A stretch of DNA of 64,000 nt from Diadophis punctatus similis (taxonomy: Eukaryota; Chordata; Lepidosauria; Squamata; Dipsadidae). The position numbers and the translations under genes were made by a program. Shown here one piece after another: positions 1-9,992 of this stretch. The stretch is from contig JALIGW010000003.1 in assembly GCA_023053685.1 (NCBI GenBank), positions 138,443,126-138,507,125 on the forward strand, written 5' to 3'. The notes beneath the pieces are model-generated. The model saw only the letters and a list, made by a program, of their open reading frames with translations, was not told the origin of the DNA and did not search any database. Within the stretch, counting starts at the first letter, position 1; every line of letters begins with the position of its first letter.

Positions 1-30
1 AAAAACTCAATTGCCCTATTGACACTAGAA

Positions 31-821
31 CTGTGATGGCAAACCTATGGCACGCGTGCCACAAGTGGCACGTGGAGCCATATCGGTGGGCATGCGAGCT
101 CAGGTCCGGCGTGCATGTGCGCGCCAGCCAACTGATTTTTGAGCCTTCTGGGCCCACTGGGAGTCCGGAAACAGCCTGTTTCCAGCCTCCGGAGTGGGTG
201 AGGAAGGCCCATCTTTTGCTCTCCCCAAGCTCCAGAGCCTTTCTAGGAGCATGGGGAGAGCAAAAATGGCCTTCCCCACCCACCCCTGGAGGTTTCCCAA
301 CTTGAAACGGGTCATTTCTGGCCTCTGGAGGGCCTCCGGGGGTGGGGAAGGCCATTTTCACCCTCCCTAGGCTCCTAGAAAAGCTCTGAAGCCTGTGGAG
401 AGGAAAAAAATGGAACTTTCGGTTCAACTGGAAGTTGGCAAACAGAATGTTTCCAGCCTCCGGAGGACCTCCGGGGGTAAGGAAGGCCATTTTCACCCTT
501 CCCAGGCTCTTAGAAAGGCTCTGGAGCTTGGGGAGAGCAAAATAACGGGTCTTCCAGTTCAACAGGAACTTGGCAAATGGGCCATTTTCTGCCTCCGGAG
601 GGCCTCTGGGGGGGAAGGCCATTTTTGCCCTCCCCAAGCTCCTAGAAAGGCTCTGAAGCATGGGGAGAGTGAAAAACGGCCATGCCATCGTGTGCCGGGA
701 GGGGGGTTCACGTGAGCATGCGTGGGGCGCGCGCATGGAATTATGGGTGTGGGCACACACACACGCGCCCCCCCATGCCCCCCCTTTTGGCACACGAACC
801 AAAAAAGGTTCGCCATCACTG
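31..821 (+). mobile_element. Non-autonomous hAT-like element, family hAT-A (791 bp)
   Basis: It starts CTGTGATGGCAAACC and ends GGTTCGCCATCACTG, imperfect terminal inverted repeats, and is flanked by the 8-bp direct repeat CACTAGAA (23-30 and 822-829). An 8-bp target duplication is typical of hAT transposons. The body is GC-rich and made of repeating modules around CCTCCGGAGGGCCTCCGGGGG and CTCCCCAAGCTCCTAGAAAGG, so it seems to have grown by internal tandem duplication. It holds no transposase; open frames here are chance frames in GC-rich repeats. Five other copies lie in this window (2590, 7278, 9509, 23546, 28045). Confidence 0.85.
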
Positions 822-829
822 CACTAGAA

Positions 830-1202
830 CAAAGTTTGCTTAAGTAAGGCTGGTTAGGAAAAATTGCTAGAATTTTCTTTCCATTACAGAAATAGAAACA
901 TGTTAATTTTTGGAGGAGTTATGAAAATAGTGAATATAAACAGAAGGCAATGCTTTGCAAACACAGCAACCACCAGGAAACAAATGTAGCTTAACTTTCT
1001 AGTCTGAATTCATCACAGGTTTTCAGTTTCACAGTTCCATGAGTAAAAACTGTGTATTCAAGTCAAGTCCAAATCTCAGTCTTTGTGCTGGTAGGTTAGT
1101 ATGATAGTGGAATTCAAATTCCAACAGCTTTGATTTCATACGTTCTCTTAAATCTCCCTGTATTTAATAAAAGCTGTAGTTTCTCCCTGTCTTCTTTTAT
1201 TT
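830..1202. other. Unique intergenic stretch
   Basis: AT-rich single-copy-looking sequence between a hAT element and a SINE. I see no exon, RNA gene or recognisable repeat. Confidence 0.5.
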
Positions 1203-1203
1203 T

Positions 1204-1450
1204 GGCGCAGCGGTTAGAGGCAGTACTGCAGGTCACTTTAGCTGACTGTGATCTGCAGGTCAGCGGTTCAAATCTCACCAGCTCAAGGTTGACTCAGCCT
1301 TCCATCCTTCCGAGGTAGGTAAAATGAGGACCCAGATTGTTGGGGGCAATATAAATATACATTGCTTACTGGTGTAAACCGCTTAGAGAGTGCTTGCACT
1401 GTGAGGCGGTATATAAATCTCACAAAATAAATAAATAAATAATAAATAAT
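1204..1450 (+). repeat. tRNA-derived squamate SINE
   Basis: The head carries RNA polymerase III promoter boxes: A box in GGCGCAGCGGTTAGAGG and B box in GGTTCAAATCTCACC. The body has the diagnostic GACTCAGCCTTCCATCCTTCCGAGG and GAGGACCCAGATTGTTGGGG blocks, and the 3' end reads GAGGCGGTATATAAATCTCAC followed by AAATAAAT repeats. The first bases of the head are missing. The tail looks like an L2/CR1-type LINE end, which would be the source of the reverse transcriptase. It is not a functional tRNA gene. Confidence 0.88.
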
Positions 1451-2365
1451 CCAACTAAATAATGTTTGGATTATATAAAGAATGTGGATAGCTTACGGTA
1501 CTACTATTACTGGTTTTCTACTATTGAAAAACTGTCTTAGACAACAATTTCCCATTTTTATGGAAACTCTGTGAATTAAACATAGAAATGAAACAACTTG
1601 AAGGCAGCTTACCAGCCCTGTTCACATATATGGAACAGCTCGACTCTAAATGGTCAGTAAAATCTGACCCCTTGTTCTCATTCTGCTTAATTGAAAAAAA
1701 AATACACTGGCTAATTTAAAAAGACATTGTAAAATAATTGTATTTTCTTTAGTCAGTTATCAGGCTTTTTCAGTAGCTAGCTTGCTTTGGCTCAAGGTTG
1801 CTTTCCAAACATGTCATTTTCCATGTTTTATGAGTGTACAAATCTGACAATTTGTGATAATAATTTGAGAACGCTAGTGTATTCCATGCATTCAAGCAAA
1901 TTGACTCAGTGTGTTTTCCCAATTAGTGTACAAGCAATACTGCAATGACCATTATTTTATGTTTTTTGGATGCAAGCCTATGGATGATGGGAGTGTCAGT
2001 CTTTTCAGGAAGTGATAAACATCAAAAGGGGATGCGTCTATACTTTCCTTTTCATTTCAGAGTAGAGACCTGAAGAGTTAGCTCTTCAGTAGCTAGGGAG
2101 CTTATTGGGGAGTAATTTTGAGTCTCAGTGGGGTTGAACGCAGCTTCTTGTACAAGATTTCCCAAAACTGCATCACTGCTACTAAGTTTTTAATATTTTT
2201 CTCCATGGTACCTGCGTATTAATAAGTAGTTCTAATGGCGATCATAGGGGAACTAAGAATTAAATTTATAGATTAATGATAGGGAGAGGGAGAAAACAGG
2301 AGTGGCTTCGAAGTAACATAATAAAACAGGAGAGACGACAGCTAAGCAAAAAGGATTACATTGAA
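1451..2365. other. Unique intergenic stretch
   Basis: AT-rich sequence without recognisable coding or repeat content. Confidence 0.45.
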
Positions 2366-2498
2366 AGGTCCTTGGTGCTCTTTGAGCTTGGTTGTTTTTT
2401 TGCAGATGTTTCATTAGTCTAGCAGTGATGATGTTACCTAATTTGGGTAATGAAACATTTGCAAGAAAACAACCAAGCTCAGGGAGCACCAAGGACCT
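2366..2498. repeat. Inverted-repeat terminus, Penelope-like
   Basis: Two arms of about 50 bp face each other around a 30-bp loop: the left arm runs from AGGTCCTTGGTGCTC to GTTTCATTA (2366-2417) and the right arm from TAATGAAACATTTGC to AGCACCAAGGACCT (2449-2498). I recall the block GAAACRTYTGCAAGAAAACAA as common in reptiles and associate it with Penelope-like retroelements, whose termini can be inverted. The palindrome is plain in the sequence; the Penelope assignment is from memory and uncertain. Confidence 0.4.
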
Positions 2499-2523
2499 CT
2501 CATTTTAATCACGAGCTACAAAT

Positions 2524-3209
2524 ATTTATTATTTATTTATTTATTAGTGAGATTTATATACCGCCTCAAAGTGCAAGCACTCTCTAAGCCAGTGATGGCG
2601 AACCTATGGCACGGGTGCCACAGGTGGCACGCGGAGCCATATCTGCCGGCACGCGAGCCGTTGCCCTAACTCAGCTCCAGTGCGCATGTGCGTGCCCGCC
2701 AGTTGATTTTTGGCTCACGTAGAGGCTCTGGGAGGGCGATTTCGGCCTCCGGAGGGCCTCCAGGGTGGCAGGGGGAGCGTTTTTGCCCTCCCCAATCTCC
2801 AAGAAAGCCTCTGGAGCCTGGGGCGGGTGAAAAATGGGCCCACCGGGCCCACTGGAAGTCGGGAAATGGGGGAGTGGGGGGTTGCACACACATGTGCAGG
2901 AGGGTGGAGCAAGTGAGGGGCTTTGAATTATGGGTGTGGGCATGCACGCACGTGCAATAGCGTGCACACGCCCTATTTCGGCACCAGAGGAAAAAAAGGT
3001 TCGCCATCACTGCTCTAAGCGGTTTACACCAGTAAGCAATGTATATTTATATTGCCCCCAACAATCTGGGTCCTCATTTTACCTACCTCGGAAGGATGGA
3101 TGGCTGAGTCAACCTTGAGCCGGTGAGATTTGAACCGCTGATCTGCGGATCACAGTCAGCTAAAGTGGCCTGCAGTACTGCACTCTAACCGCTGTGCCAC
3201 CTCGGCTCA
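2524..3209 (-). repeat. tRNA-derived SINE split by a hAT-A element
   Basis: Read on the minus strand this is the same SINE as at 1204: tail TTTATTTATT and GAGATTTATATACCGCCTC at the left, pol III head ending GCCACCTCGGCTC at the right. It is interrupted at 2590-3012 by a hAT-A copy that duplicated CTCTAAGC of the SINE. The SINE is therefore older than that hAT insertion. Confidence 0.88.
2590..3012 (+). mobile_element. hAT-A element nested in a SINE
   Basis: Starts CAGTGATGGCGAACC and ends GGTTCGCCATCACTG, flanked by the 8-bp TSD CTCTAAGC (2582-2589, 3013-3020). It is 423 bp long with a GC-rich body. No transposase is encoded. Confidence 0.9.
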
Positions 3210-3395
3210 TCCTCTTTTATCCTCCTTTATTATTTAAAAATGTACATTTCAAGATGGAAGGGCTGAGTGTCCATGATACACATTGCCAACTTTATCTTGA
3301 GAAAACATACTCTGTGTGGCCAATGAAAATTAAGAAAATTGGCACTATCTAATATGGCTTTGACAAATAGAATCATTTGCATTGTTGTCCTAGTA

Positions 3396-3889
3396 CAGGG
3401 ATGTCAAACTCAAGGCCTGCAGGCCAGATCCGGCACACAGGATGCTTAGATCTGGCCCGCGGAGCCACTCTGGAAACAGTGAAGGACCAGCCAGCGGTGC
3501 CTCTGCCAGCAAAAATGGATCTCGGGGGGGCATGAGACAATGGATCCCCCCAGCCCTGCCCGGGCCACCACAGGTGCCCTCGACATGAGTGATGTTGAGC
3601 TCAACTGGCCACGGCCAGCCTAGTCACATACCCCCAGCCCCCCAGCCCTGAGGTCAAACACAATCTTGATGCGGCCCTCAATGTATTTGTATTTGTATTT
3701 GTTTATTTTGTCAAGCATAAATGAATATAAGCAAAGTACAAACAGTAAAACATGATTGAATATATATGTATAATATTACAAGCATGAATAAGAGTAGAAG
3801 AGGTATGAATATATGGGTACATTAGGACAGGAACGGTAGGCATGATTGTGCGCTTATGCACGCCCCTTAAATGGAGTTTGACACCCCTA
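3396..3889 (+). mobile_element. hAT-like element (TIR CAGGGATGTCAAACTC) holding a LINE tail
   Basis: The ends CAGGGATGTCAAACTCAAGGCC and GGAGTTTGACACCCCTA are imperfect inverted repeats of the common vertebrate hAT type, with the 8-bp TSD TCCTAGTA (3388-3395, 3890-3897). A LINE 3' end sits inside at about 3684-3870. No transposase frame. Confidence 0.82.
3684..3870 (-). mobile_element. CR1-type LINE 3' end
   Basis: On the minus strand this matches the 3' untranslated end of the LINE at 61345-61985 (GGCATAAGCG, TACC..CCTGTCCT, GACAAA and A-rich tail). It is inserted in the hAT element at 3396, with AATG present at both junctions as a possible short TSD. Only non-coding tail sequence remains. 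Confidence 0.7.
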
Positions 3890-3897
3890 TCCTAGTA

Positions 3898-4901
3898 GGT
3901 GCCTCCCATAAAGAAAAAGAAAGAGAAAAGAGATTTTGGTCAGCCCACTCTTTTTTCCCCCCTATAGCTCCCTCATGCTATTCTTGTTATGCTATTACAG
4001 AAGATCCTCTAACACTGGAGTGCAGTGAGAACAGGATGATTGTTGGCCATTGGTTGTCTTCTTAAGATAAGTAGATAACTATGAGTAGGACAACGCCCAT
4101 TTTGTCCAGTTGGGATTTCTGTGCTCTTCTGCGAACGATGTCTCCAGTCAGTTCTCAAGATGATAAAAAAACTGCTTTGGGTTTTCAAGGTTCAAACAAA
4201 TCACTTCCTCAGAGCTGTTCATGAAGCGAAGTGTCCTTCTTGTTTCGGAGGGCCTGTCTCTGCAACTGAGTTACAATACTATCCAACTGTTCTCTTATTG
4301 GCTGAAAACCTTATGGATGCAAACATTATTTTCTCCATTGCTGACACGTATCCTTAACTGCCCGCGGAGGTAGTGGTGATATTATAATAGATTTTACTTG
4401 AAGTCCCCTTAAATTATGTTAGAATGAATGGAAAATATTGACGTAGCAAATAATGATTTACATCTATCTCACTCCTTTGCTGGGGACAAGTGGAAAGCAA
4501 TATCATAGGGACGCAACGTATATGTTACAACATGCATACCAAGAGCTCATGAGCATTTTTTTTAAAAGAAGAAAAGAAAATGTGCACTGAACCCTCAGAG
4601 ACACACAATTTTATTTACAGATAAAGATTTCTTTGAGGATAAAAACTGGACGCTTAATGGGAGTCTTTCCTTTCCTCCATGGATCCATTTAGTTTCCCTA
4701 GAGCTTTGATTTATTGTTCACGCTAAACAGATATATTCTTTTTGAAGGGGAAGGTAAGATTTTGCCAGAAGTAAAAGTTGTGTTCTTTAAAAAGAGACAC
4801 ATCTCTCTCTGCATGTTTTCTTTTTCTTTTTCTTTTCTTTTTCTTTTTGCAATACTTGTTTAGGGAAAGTGATTATTTTCTATCTCCCCACACAGAATGA
4901 C
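3898..4901. other. Unique intergenic stretch with CTTTTT repeat
   Basis: Single-copy-looking sequence. The only notable item is a short CTTTTT-type pyrimidine run near 4818-4850. The open frame at 4121-4357 shows no recognisable domain. Confidence 0.45.
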
Positions 4902-5224
4902 TGTCGGAGTGAGAATTAATCTCACAGAGGCGATGTTTGATCGTTCTCCCGGAATTCAGACATTAGAAATAAAGCCGGAGTTTAGAAGTCTAATTAAAAT
5001 ATTTATTTCGGTACGAAAACAATAAAATCTCATTGTTTACATCTCTGCTATAAAATGCGACTCTCCCAGTCAAGAGTCAAGTAAGAAGGAAGGAATGGAG
5101 ATTCAGGAATGCGCACATGCGTACAAGAACATATCAATCACGTGCTCAGGAATGTACCATTATATTAGATAGGGATGCAGCTCCCTGCATATACATACAA
5201 CTGACAATAAATCACACCGTGACA
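4902..5224 (+). repeat. Solo LTR, 323-bp family
   Basis: Begins TGTCGGAGTGAG and ends ACACCGTGACA, with the 5-bp TSD ATGAC on both sides (4897-4901, 5225-5229). A TATA box (TATAAAATG, about 5050) and a late AATAAA about 17 bp from the end suggest plus orientation. A sister copy is nested at 5961-6288. No internal retroelement region adjoins it, so it is a solo LTR left by recombination. The parent family is not identified; TG..CA ends and 5-bp TSD fit Gypsy or ERV elements. Confidence 0.8.
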
Positions 5225-5234
5225 ATGACTACAG

Positions 5235-5370
5235 CAGTGTTTCCCAACCTTGGCAACTTGAAGATATCTGGACTTCAACTCCCAGAATTCCCCAGCCAGC
5301 GAATGCTGGCTGGGGAATTCTGGGAGTTGAAGTCCAGATATCTTCAAGTTGCCGAGGTTGGGAAACACTG
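5235..5370. mobile_element. Palindromic hAT-like MITE (136 bp)
   Basis: CAGTGTTTCCCAACCTTGG at one end and its complement at the other; nearly the whole element is one inverted repeat with the centre near 5302. The 8-bp TSD is GACTACAG (5227-5234, 5371-5378). The TSD overlaps the 5-bp TSD of the solo LTR next to it. It encodes nothing. Confidence 0.93.
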
Positions 5371-5378
5371 GACTACAG

Positions 5379-5825
5379 TATACAAGATCCCGGACTAGTA
5401 GCAGAGTAGATAGGCAATAAAGAGAACCAAATTTCAAGGACTTTGTCAAGCAGCCTATGGAGAACAGCAGAGCAATAAAAATGTAGCCACCTTGTCCTTT
5501 TGCCATTCACCATAACTACCAATTAGGCGCATTTTTATGGCTGCTTTGGCTTCCAGGCTGCAAACGCTGCAGCAATTCCTTTGTTATTATCTTGTAATGT
5601 TAGTAAAAGTGTTTTGGAAGATTGGGAATACTACCTGGAGAAAACAGAACTAGCCCACTAAGTAACATTTCCTCATTTGTGAGTACAGTAACTTGTTTCC
5701 TCAGAGAGATATGAAAGGTTCAGCTGTGAGGTTTCCAGATATGAATCCCTGCGCAAAAAGGAAGCCGCCTTTCTGTTTCAGTTCACAGGAATTGTAAAGT
5801 TTGTCTTTTTAAAAGATTGGACAAT
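5379..5825. other. Unique intergenic stretch
   Basis: No recognisable gene or repeat. Confidence 0.45.
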
Positions 5826-5830
5826 CATTT

Positions 5831-6381
5831 TGTTACGTACTGACGTACGGAGTATGAATTTGCATAGCCGCCGATGATCCAGCGGCGGGAGAAATAAACT
5901 GCTGTCAGTGGCTAGCAGGCTTCAGGGAAGCCCTTAAAAGCGGCTTCCCTGCAGCCTGCTTGACGGAGTGAGAATTTATTCTCACAGAGGTGATATAGAT
6001 CTTTTCCTGGAATCCAAACACTTAGAAATAAAACCGCAGTTTAAAGATTCTAATTAAAATATTTATTTCGGTACAAAAACAATAAACCCTAATTAATTAC
6101 ATGTCTGATATAAAATGTGCGACTTCACTCAATGGAAGCCAGAAGAAGAAGGAAGGAATAGAAACTTTTGGAATTCACACATGCGTACAAGAACATATCA
6201 ATCACGTGCTCAGGAATAAACCATTATATTAGATAGGGATGCTTCTCCCTGCATATACATATAACAGGCAATAAATCACACCGTGACACTGCTGGCAGTC
6301 CGTATTAGTTCTAGCTAATAGACAATAAAGGTGATGAACTGTTCCTACATCTCGCCTCTTCATTCACGCGCGAATCTAACA
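5831..6381 (+). repeat. Gypsy solo LTR (family of Gypsy copy 2) with a nested LTR
   Basis: Starts TGTTACGTACTG and ends CGCGAATCTAACA, flanked by the 5-bp TSD CATTT (5826-5830, 6382-6386). It aligns with the LTR of Gypsy copy 2 at 35574-35798. Its TATA-like motif CTTAAAAG sits in the loop of a 19-bp inverted repeat (5914-5932 with 5942-5960, one mismatch), and a late AATAAAGG precedes the U5 end. The LTR is split by a second LTR at 5961-6288. Confidence 0.87.
5961..6288 (+). repeat. Nested solo LTR, 323-bp family
   Basis: Begins TGACGGAGTGAG and ends ACACCGTGACA with the 5-bp TSD CTGCT (5956-5960, 6289-6293). It is the sister of the LTR at 4902-5224 (TATA box TATAAAATG, same internal blocks). 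It entered the Gypsy LTR at the foot of that LTR's hairpin, so it is the younger insertion. Confidence 0.87.
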
Positions 6382-6386
6382 CATTT

Positions 6387-7269
6387 GTTTATAATGGACT
6401 GACAGGACTGCTTCAAAAATTAATATTTTTAACTATAAAAATATAAGATATGAAATAGAAAAATATATATTTGGAAGTGCTTTGATTGTAAGAGAAATGA
6501 GTCTTTGTTTCTGAGACTTATTATTGATTACATACTTTGGCTAAAAAATGGCAGTGATTACGGTAAATGGAAAAGAAAGGAGATGAGGCTAGAGGTGTCT
6601 GACTCACACAACTATTTCACAACAAGCAGTTGCTGCAGTGCTGGATTCAAACTTAGAAGAGATCCTTCCCAAGATGATTGTATTTTGGGGGGTGAACTTG
6701 TATCATTTATTCATTCATTCTGAACTTCTGTTAGGCCTGATTTTGCTTCCTGGTTATTCCGAGAAAGTGATGAAAGTCATTTGTTCAGTTTTAATAGGAC
6801 TCTTTAGGGGTTTTCATAATTGGTTAGTTCTTTGGGGAAATGCCGCAAGATTTGCATCAGCCAGGGTGTTTTGAAGCTAAGTGATTCTGTAATGGAAACT
6901 TTCAAATTATCAGGGAAGATTGTATACGCAACTGATTTTATAGGAAGAAGAGGCTGTAACGTGCAACACACAAACAGATGCCAGAAAGGTAAAAGGCCAA
7001 TGACACAAACTTTAATGATCCTGATGCAGATAATTTCCAGGTGTGTTAATTTCTGTCTCATTTCCAAAATGACCTTTTCTCCTTTCAACCAGTATTAAAC
7101 ATATACTGTAAGGCAAATTCTTTGCTATTTCAGTAAATGTAATTAAGTGAAATAATTAGGAATGCAAACTTTCTAACAGATGTCTTGAGCATTTACCAAA
7201 TGTGTAGGAAAGCAACATTTTTCCATTTGTGCGATTCTGTGGGAACTTCTATATCACACCGTTATAAAG
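6387..7269. other. Unique intergenic stretch
   Basis: AT-rich sequence. Overlapping open frames on both strands at 6505-7098 have no recognisable domain and look like chance. Confidence 0.45.
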
Positions 7270-7277
7270 TTCTAGTC

Positions 7278-7863
7278 CAGTGATGGTGAACCTATGGCAT
7301 GCATGCCACAGGTGGCATGCGGAGCCATATCTGAAGGAATGCAAGGCGTTGCCCTATGTCAGCTCCAGAGCACATGCCCGCGCTGGCCAGCTGATTTTCG
7401 GCCTTCTTTTCGGCCGTTTTCGCTCTCCCCAGGCTTCAGGAAAGCTTCCTGAACCCCGGGGATAGCAAAAAACGGGCCAATGAGCCAATGGGAAGTTCGG
7501 AAATGAACTTTTTTGCCGTCCCCAGGCTTCAGGAAAGCCTCCGAACTTCATTTCTGAACTTCCGGTTGGCCTGTTGGGCCATTTTTTGCCATCCCCAGGC
7601 CTCAGGAGGCTTTCCTGAACCCTGGGGAGAGCGAAAAACAGCCCAACGGACCTACTGGAAGTCTGGAGGCTTCAGTGAGGCCTATGTGCATGTGCGAGGG
7701 GGGGCCAGCATGGGGGGTTGTGTGCATGCGCGGAGGCAGTGCAGGGGTTGTGCGCATGCACGGGGGGAGGGCATTGCATTATGGGTGTGGGCACACGCAC
7801 GTGCGCTATTGAGTGCACGCGCACCCTTTTGGCACCCGAGCCAAAAAAGATTCGCCATCACTG
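7278..7863 (+). mobile_element. hAT-A element (586 bp)
   Basis: Starts CAGTGATGGTGAACC, ends TTCGCCATCACTG, 8-bp TSD TTCTAGTC (7270-7277, 7864-7871). GC-rich body with repeating CCCCAGGCTTCAGGAAAGC modules. No transposase. Confidence 0.9.
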
Positions 7864-8039
7864 TTCTAGTCCATCAATAATTAGCTTGACCGGCAATTGA
7901 TCTTCACTTATGCTGAATACATTTATTATTAGATAGGTCAACATTACAGGTAAAAGAGACAGCAGTTTCAAGCAAACCATTCCTCCCTCCACAAATAACC
8001 CTCTGATGTGATAAATCGCTAATAGGCAGTCCAGCAAGA

Positions 8040-8960
8040 GTAATAATTGCAAAGCTGGTCATAAGTCATGAATGTTCATAAACAGTTCAAGATTGTCCAT
8101 AAACAGTTCAAAAACAACCAATCTTAGTTCTATGAGTATACAAATCGTAAGCACTTGAGTGAGCCACTGATGATTAATAGGCAAAGGTCCATACTGTCCT
8201 GTAGCTCAAGGCCAGTGATGAAGTCCACTGCCTGAAGGATCATACAACAGTCCCTGGTTAAAATGATAACAGGTAGGTCGTGTATTGGAAGAATTGGCCC
8301 GGTATAGAAGGTTTTCAACAGAATTGATATGATCATGCTTGGTGATCTTAAAGTTCCAGGATTTTTTTCAGCCTGTAACCAGAAACCACTGAAACATTGA
8401 AGATCCACAGCTGATCCTCCACAATTAAATCTGGTTTGATGAACAATGCCCCAGATAGGATGATGGTCTCAACCCAGGAATGGATGCTTATGCATCACAG
8501 AAGTTGCTTCAGGTGGAACACAATTGTGTAGTGCGCATCTCATATCATGGGTGACTTTGCAGACTTCCAGTATATGATGAAGTGTTTTGGGGCACTGTAG
8601 GCACCTCTACAGAACTTACCAACAACTTGATGAGAGGTGCCCCACACAGTCCTAGATTTGGTGAGAGTAGGTCACCCCTCAACTGGATGCCCTGCAAGTA
8701 CAATTGAGGAAACATCCGGGAGGTGTAAAACAGCTACTCATGACTAGTTTTGTCAATGTTGATGAAACTCAATTCTCGACTATTGATGGATTGGGTGAAT
8801 AAATTCTTTTACTCAGCCCATACTTCTGCTTTGATGGTAATAGCAACAGAGTTCAGTTTATATGGCTTGTTGATCCAGCTCCCAAGGGAGCGAAAAGCAT
8901 CTTGCTGCTGCACAATATCAAACATGGATTTGATGGAATCTTCTCAAGCCAGGCCTTCTG
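8040..8960 (-). pseudogene. R2-type LINE remnant: zinc knuckle and restriction-like endonuclease
   Basis: C-terminal part of the same R2-type protein as the RT at 9000-10310. On the minus strand a frame at about 8519-8612 reads CLQCPKTLHHILEVC then KVTHDMRCALHNC, which has the cysteine/histidine spacing and following TH..R...HN pattern of the R2 zinc knuckle. Just downstream, 8416-8440 gives IKPDLIVE and the next residues LWIFNVSVVSG, matching the PD-(D/E)xK endonuclease core of R2 proteins (KPDL followed by a VxDVxVVS strand). The second acidic position reads N here, so catalysis would be lost. Several frame changes and stops break the frame. R2 proteins cut the target strand and prime reverse transcription from the nick. 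Its downstream end is not defined; I see no 28S rDNA next to it. Confidence 0.68.
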
Positions 8961-8999
8961 CAGAAGTGGAATGGAGGTGGACAAACAGAGAACCCCCAG

Positions 9000-9508
9000 A
9001 CCTCCAATTTTGACATGGGAATGGAAGTAAGCCAGGCAATTATCCTTTGGTAATCATAGTAAGAATCTCACCACTGAACAAACCAGGCTGTCCAGCTTCT
9101 TATGGTGAGCATGGCCAAGAATGAGTTCATGAATAAATTTGAGCACCAGGTAGGTTTCCAGCAGCTTAAGACATTTGTGGGGCTTAAATGGTGCCTTAGA
9201 TAGTTCTTATAACATAGTGTCCATTGTGTTGGTTAGGGATGACTTGGCCCTTCCAGTCAAATTGGAGGCCTAATATCGCACTGAGTCATCAGGCTCTAAG
9301 GGGCAGAGATAATCACCTATATATTGATAGGAAGTTGGTGGCAGGTCCACATATTTGTACTTCCCACATTTGGCAATGAGGCCAAAGGACTTCTTCACAT
9401 TCAGCAATATATTGGCCAAGTGGAGAGCTCTGGACAAGCAATCACATGTTTTCTGCAATCTGGTAGATTTCTCCACCAGGAAGATTAAGTCATCAGCATA
9501 GGCTAGAC
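9000..9508 (-). pseudogene. R2-type LINE remnant: RT palm (YADD) and thumb
   Basis: On the minus strand, 9480-9503 encodes AYADDLIF, the catalytic YxDD box of reverse transcriptase, in a frame open to 9270. Farther on, near 8995-9060, the frame gives LPKDNCLAYFHSHVKIGGLGV. The pairing of an L-P-x-D..A-Y-F-H segment with GGLG is characteristic of the region after the RT in R2-type proteins and separates it from Bov-B, L1 and CR1 types elsewhere in this window. The left part of the RT lies beyond the hAT element at 9509-9992. Stop codons and shifts make it non-functional. Confidence 0.72.
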
Positions 9509-9992
9509 CAGTGATGGCGAAACAGTTTTGGCTCAGGTGCCAAAAGAGTGCGCACGCGCACAATAGCATGTGTGTGCGTGCCCACAATGCAATACCCCCC
9601 CATGCATGTGCACAATCCCTTTGCTGCCCCCCGGTGCATGCACACAGGCCTCACTGAAGACTCCGGACTTCCGGTTGGCCCGTTGGGCCATTTTTCTCTG
9701 TGCCCAGGGTTCAGGGAAGCCTCCCAAAGCCTGGGGAGGGCGAAAAACAGCCAAACGGTCCAAACGGAAGTTCGGAAATGAACTTCCTGTTGGGCCTCTT
9801 TTCACCATCCCCAGTGTTCAGGAGGCTTTCCTAAAGCCTGTGGAGAATGAAAACGGCCGAAAAGAAGGCCGAAAATCAGCTGGCTAGCGCGCACATGCAC
9901 GCTGGAGCTGACATAGGGCAATGCCTCGCGTGCCCTCAGATATGGCTCTGCGTGCCACCAGTGGCACGCATGCCATAGGTTCACCATCACTG
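9509..9992 (-). mobile_element. hAT-A element inserted in the R2 fossil
   Basis: Reverse orientation relative to the copy at 31. Ends CAGTGATGGCGAAAC and GGTTCACCATCACTG, 8-bp TSD GGCTAGAC (9501-9508, 9993-10000). The duplicated bases lie just before the YADD codons of the R2 remnant, so the hAT entered an already resident LINE. Confidence 0.9.

Noticed and set aside
1204..1275. tRNA gene
   Set aside because: A and B boxes are present but a proper cloverleaf and acceptor stem are not; the block is the head of a SINE found many times here.
6505..7098. Overlapping frames on both strands as a gene
   Set aside because: No domain, no codon bias and no splice signals; chance in AT-rich DNA.
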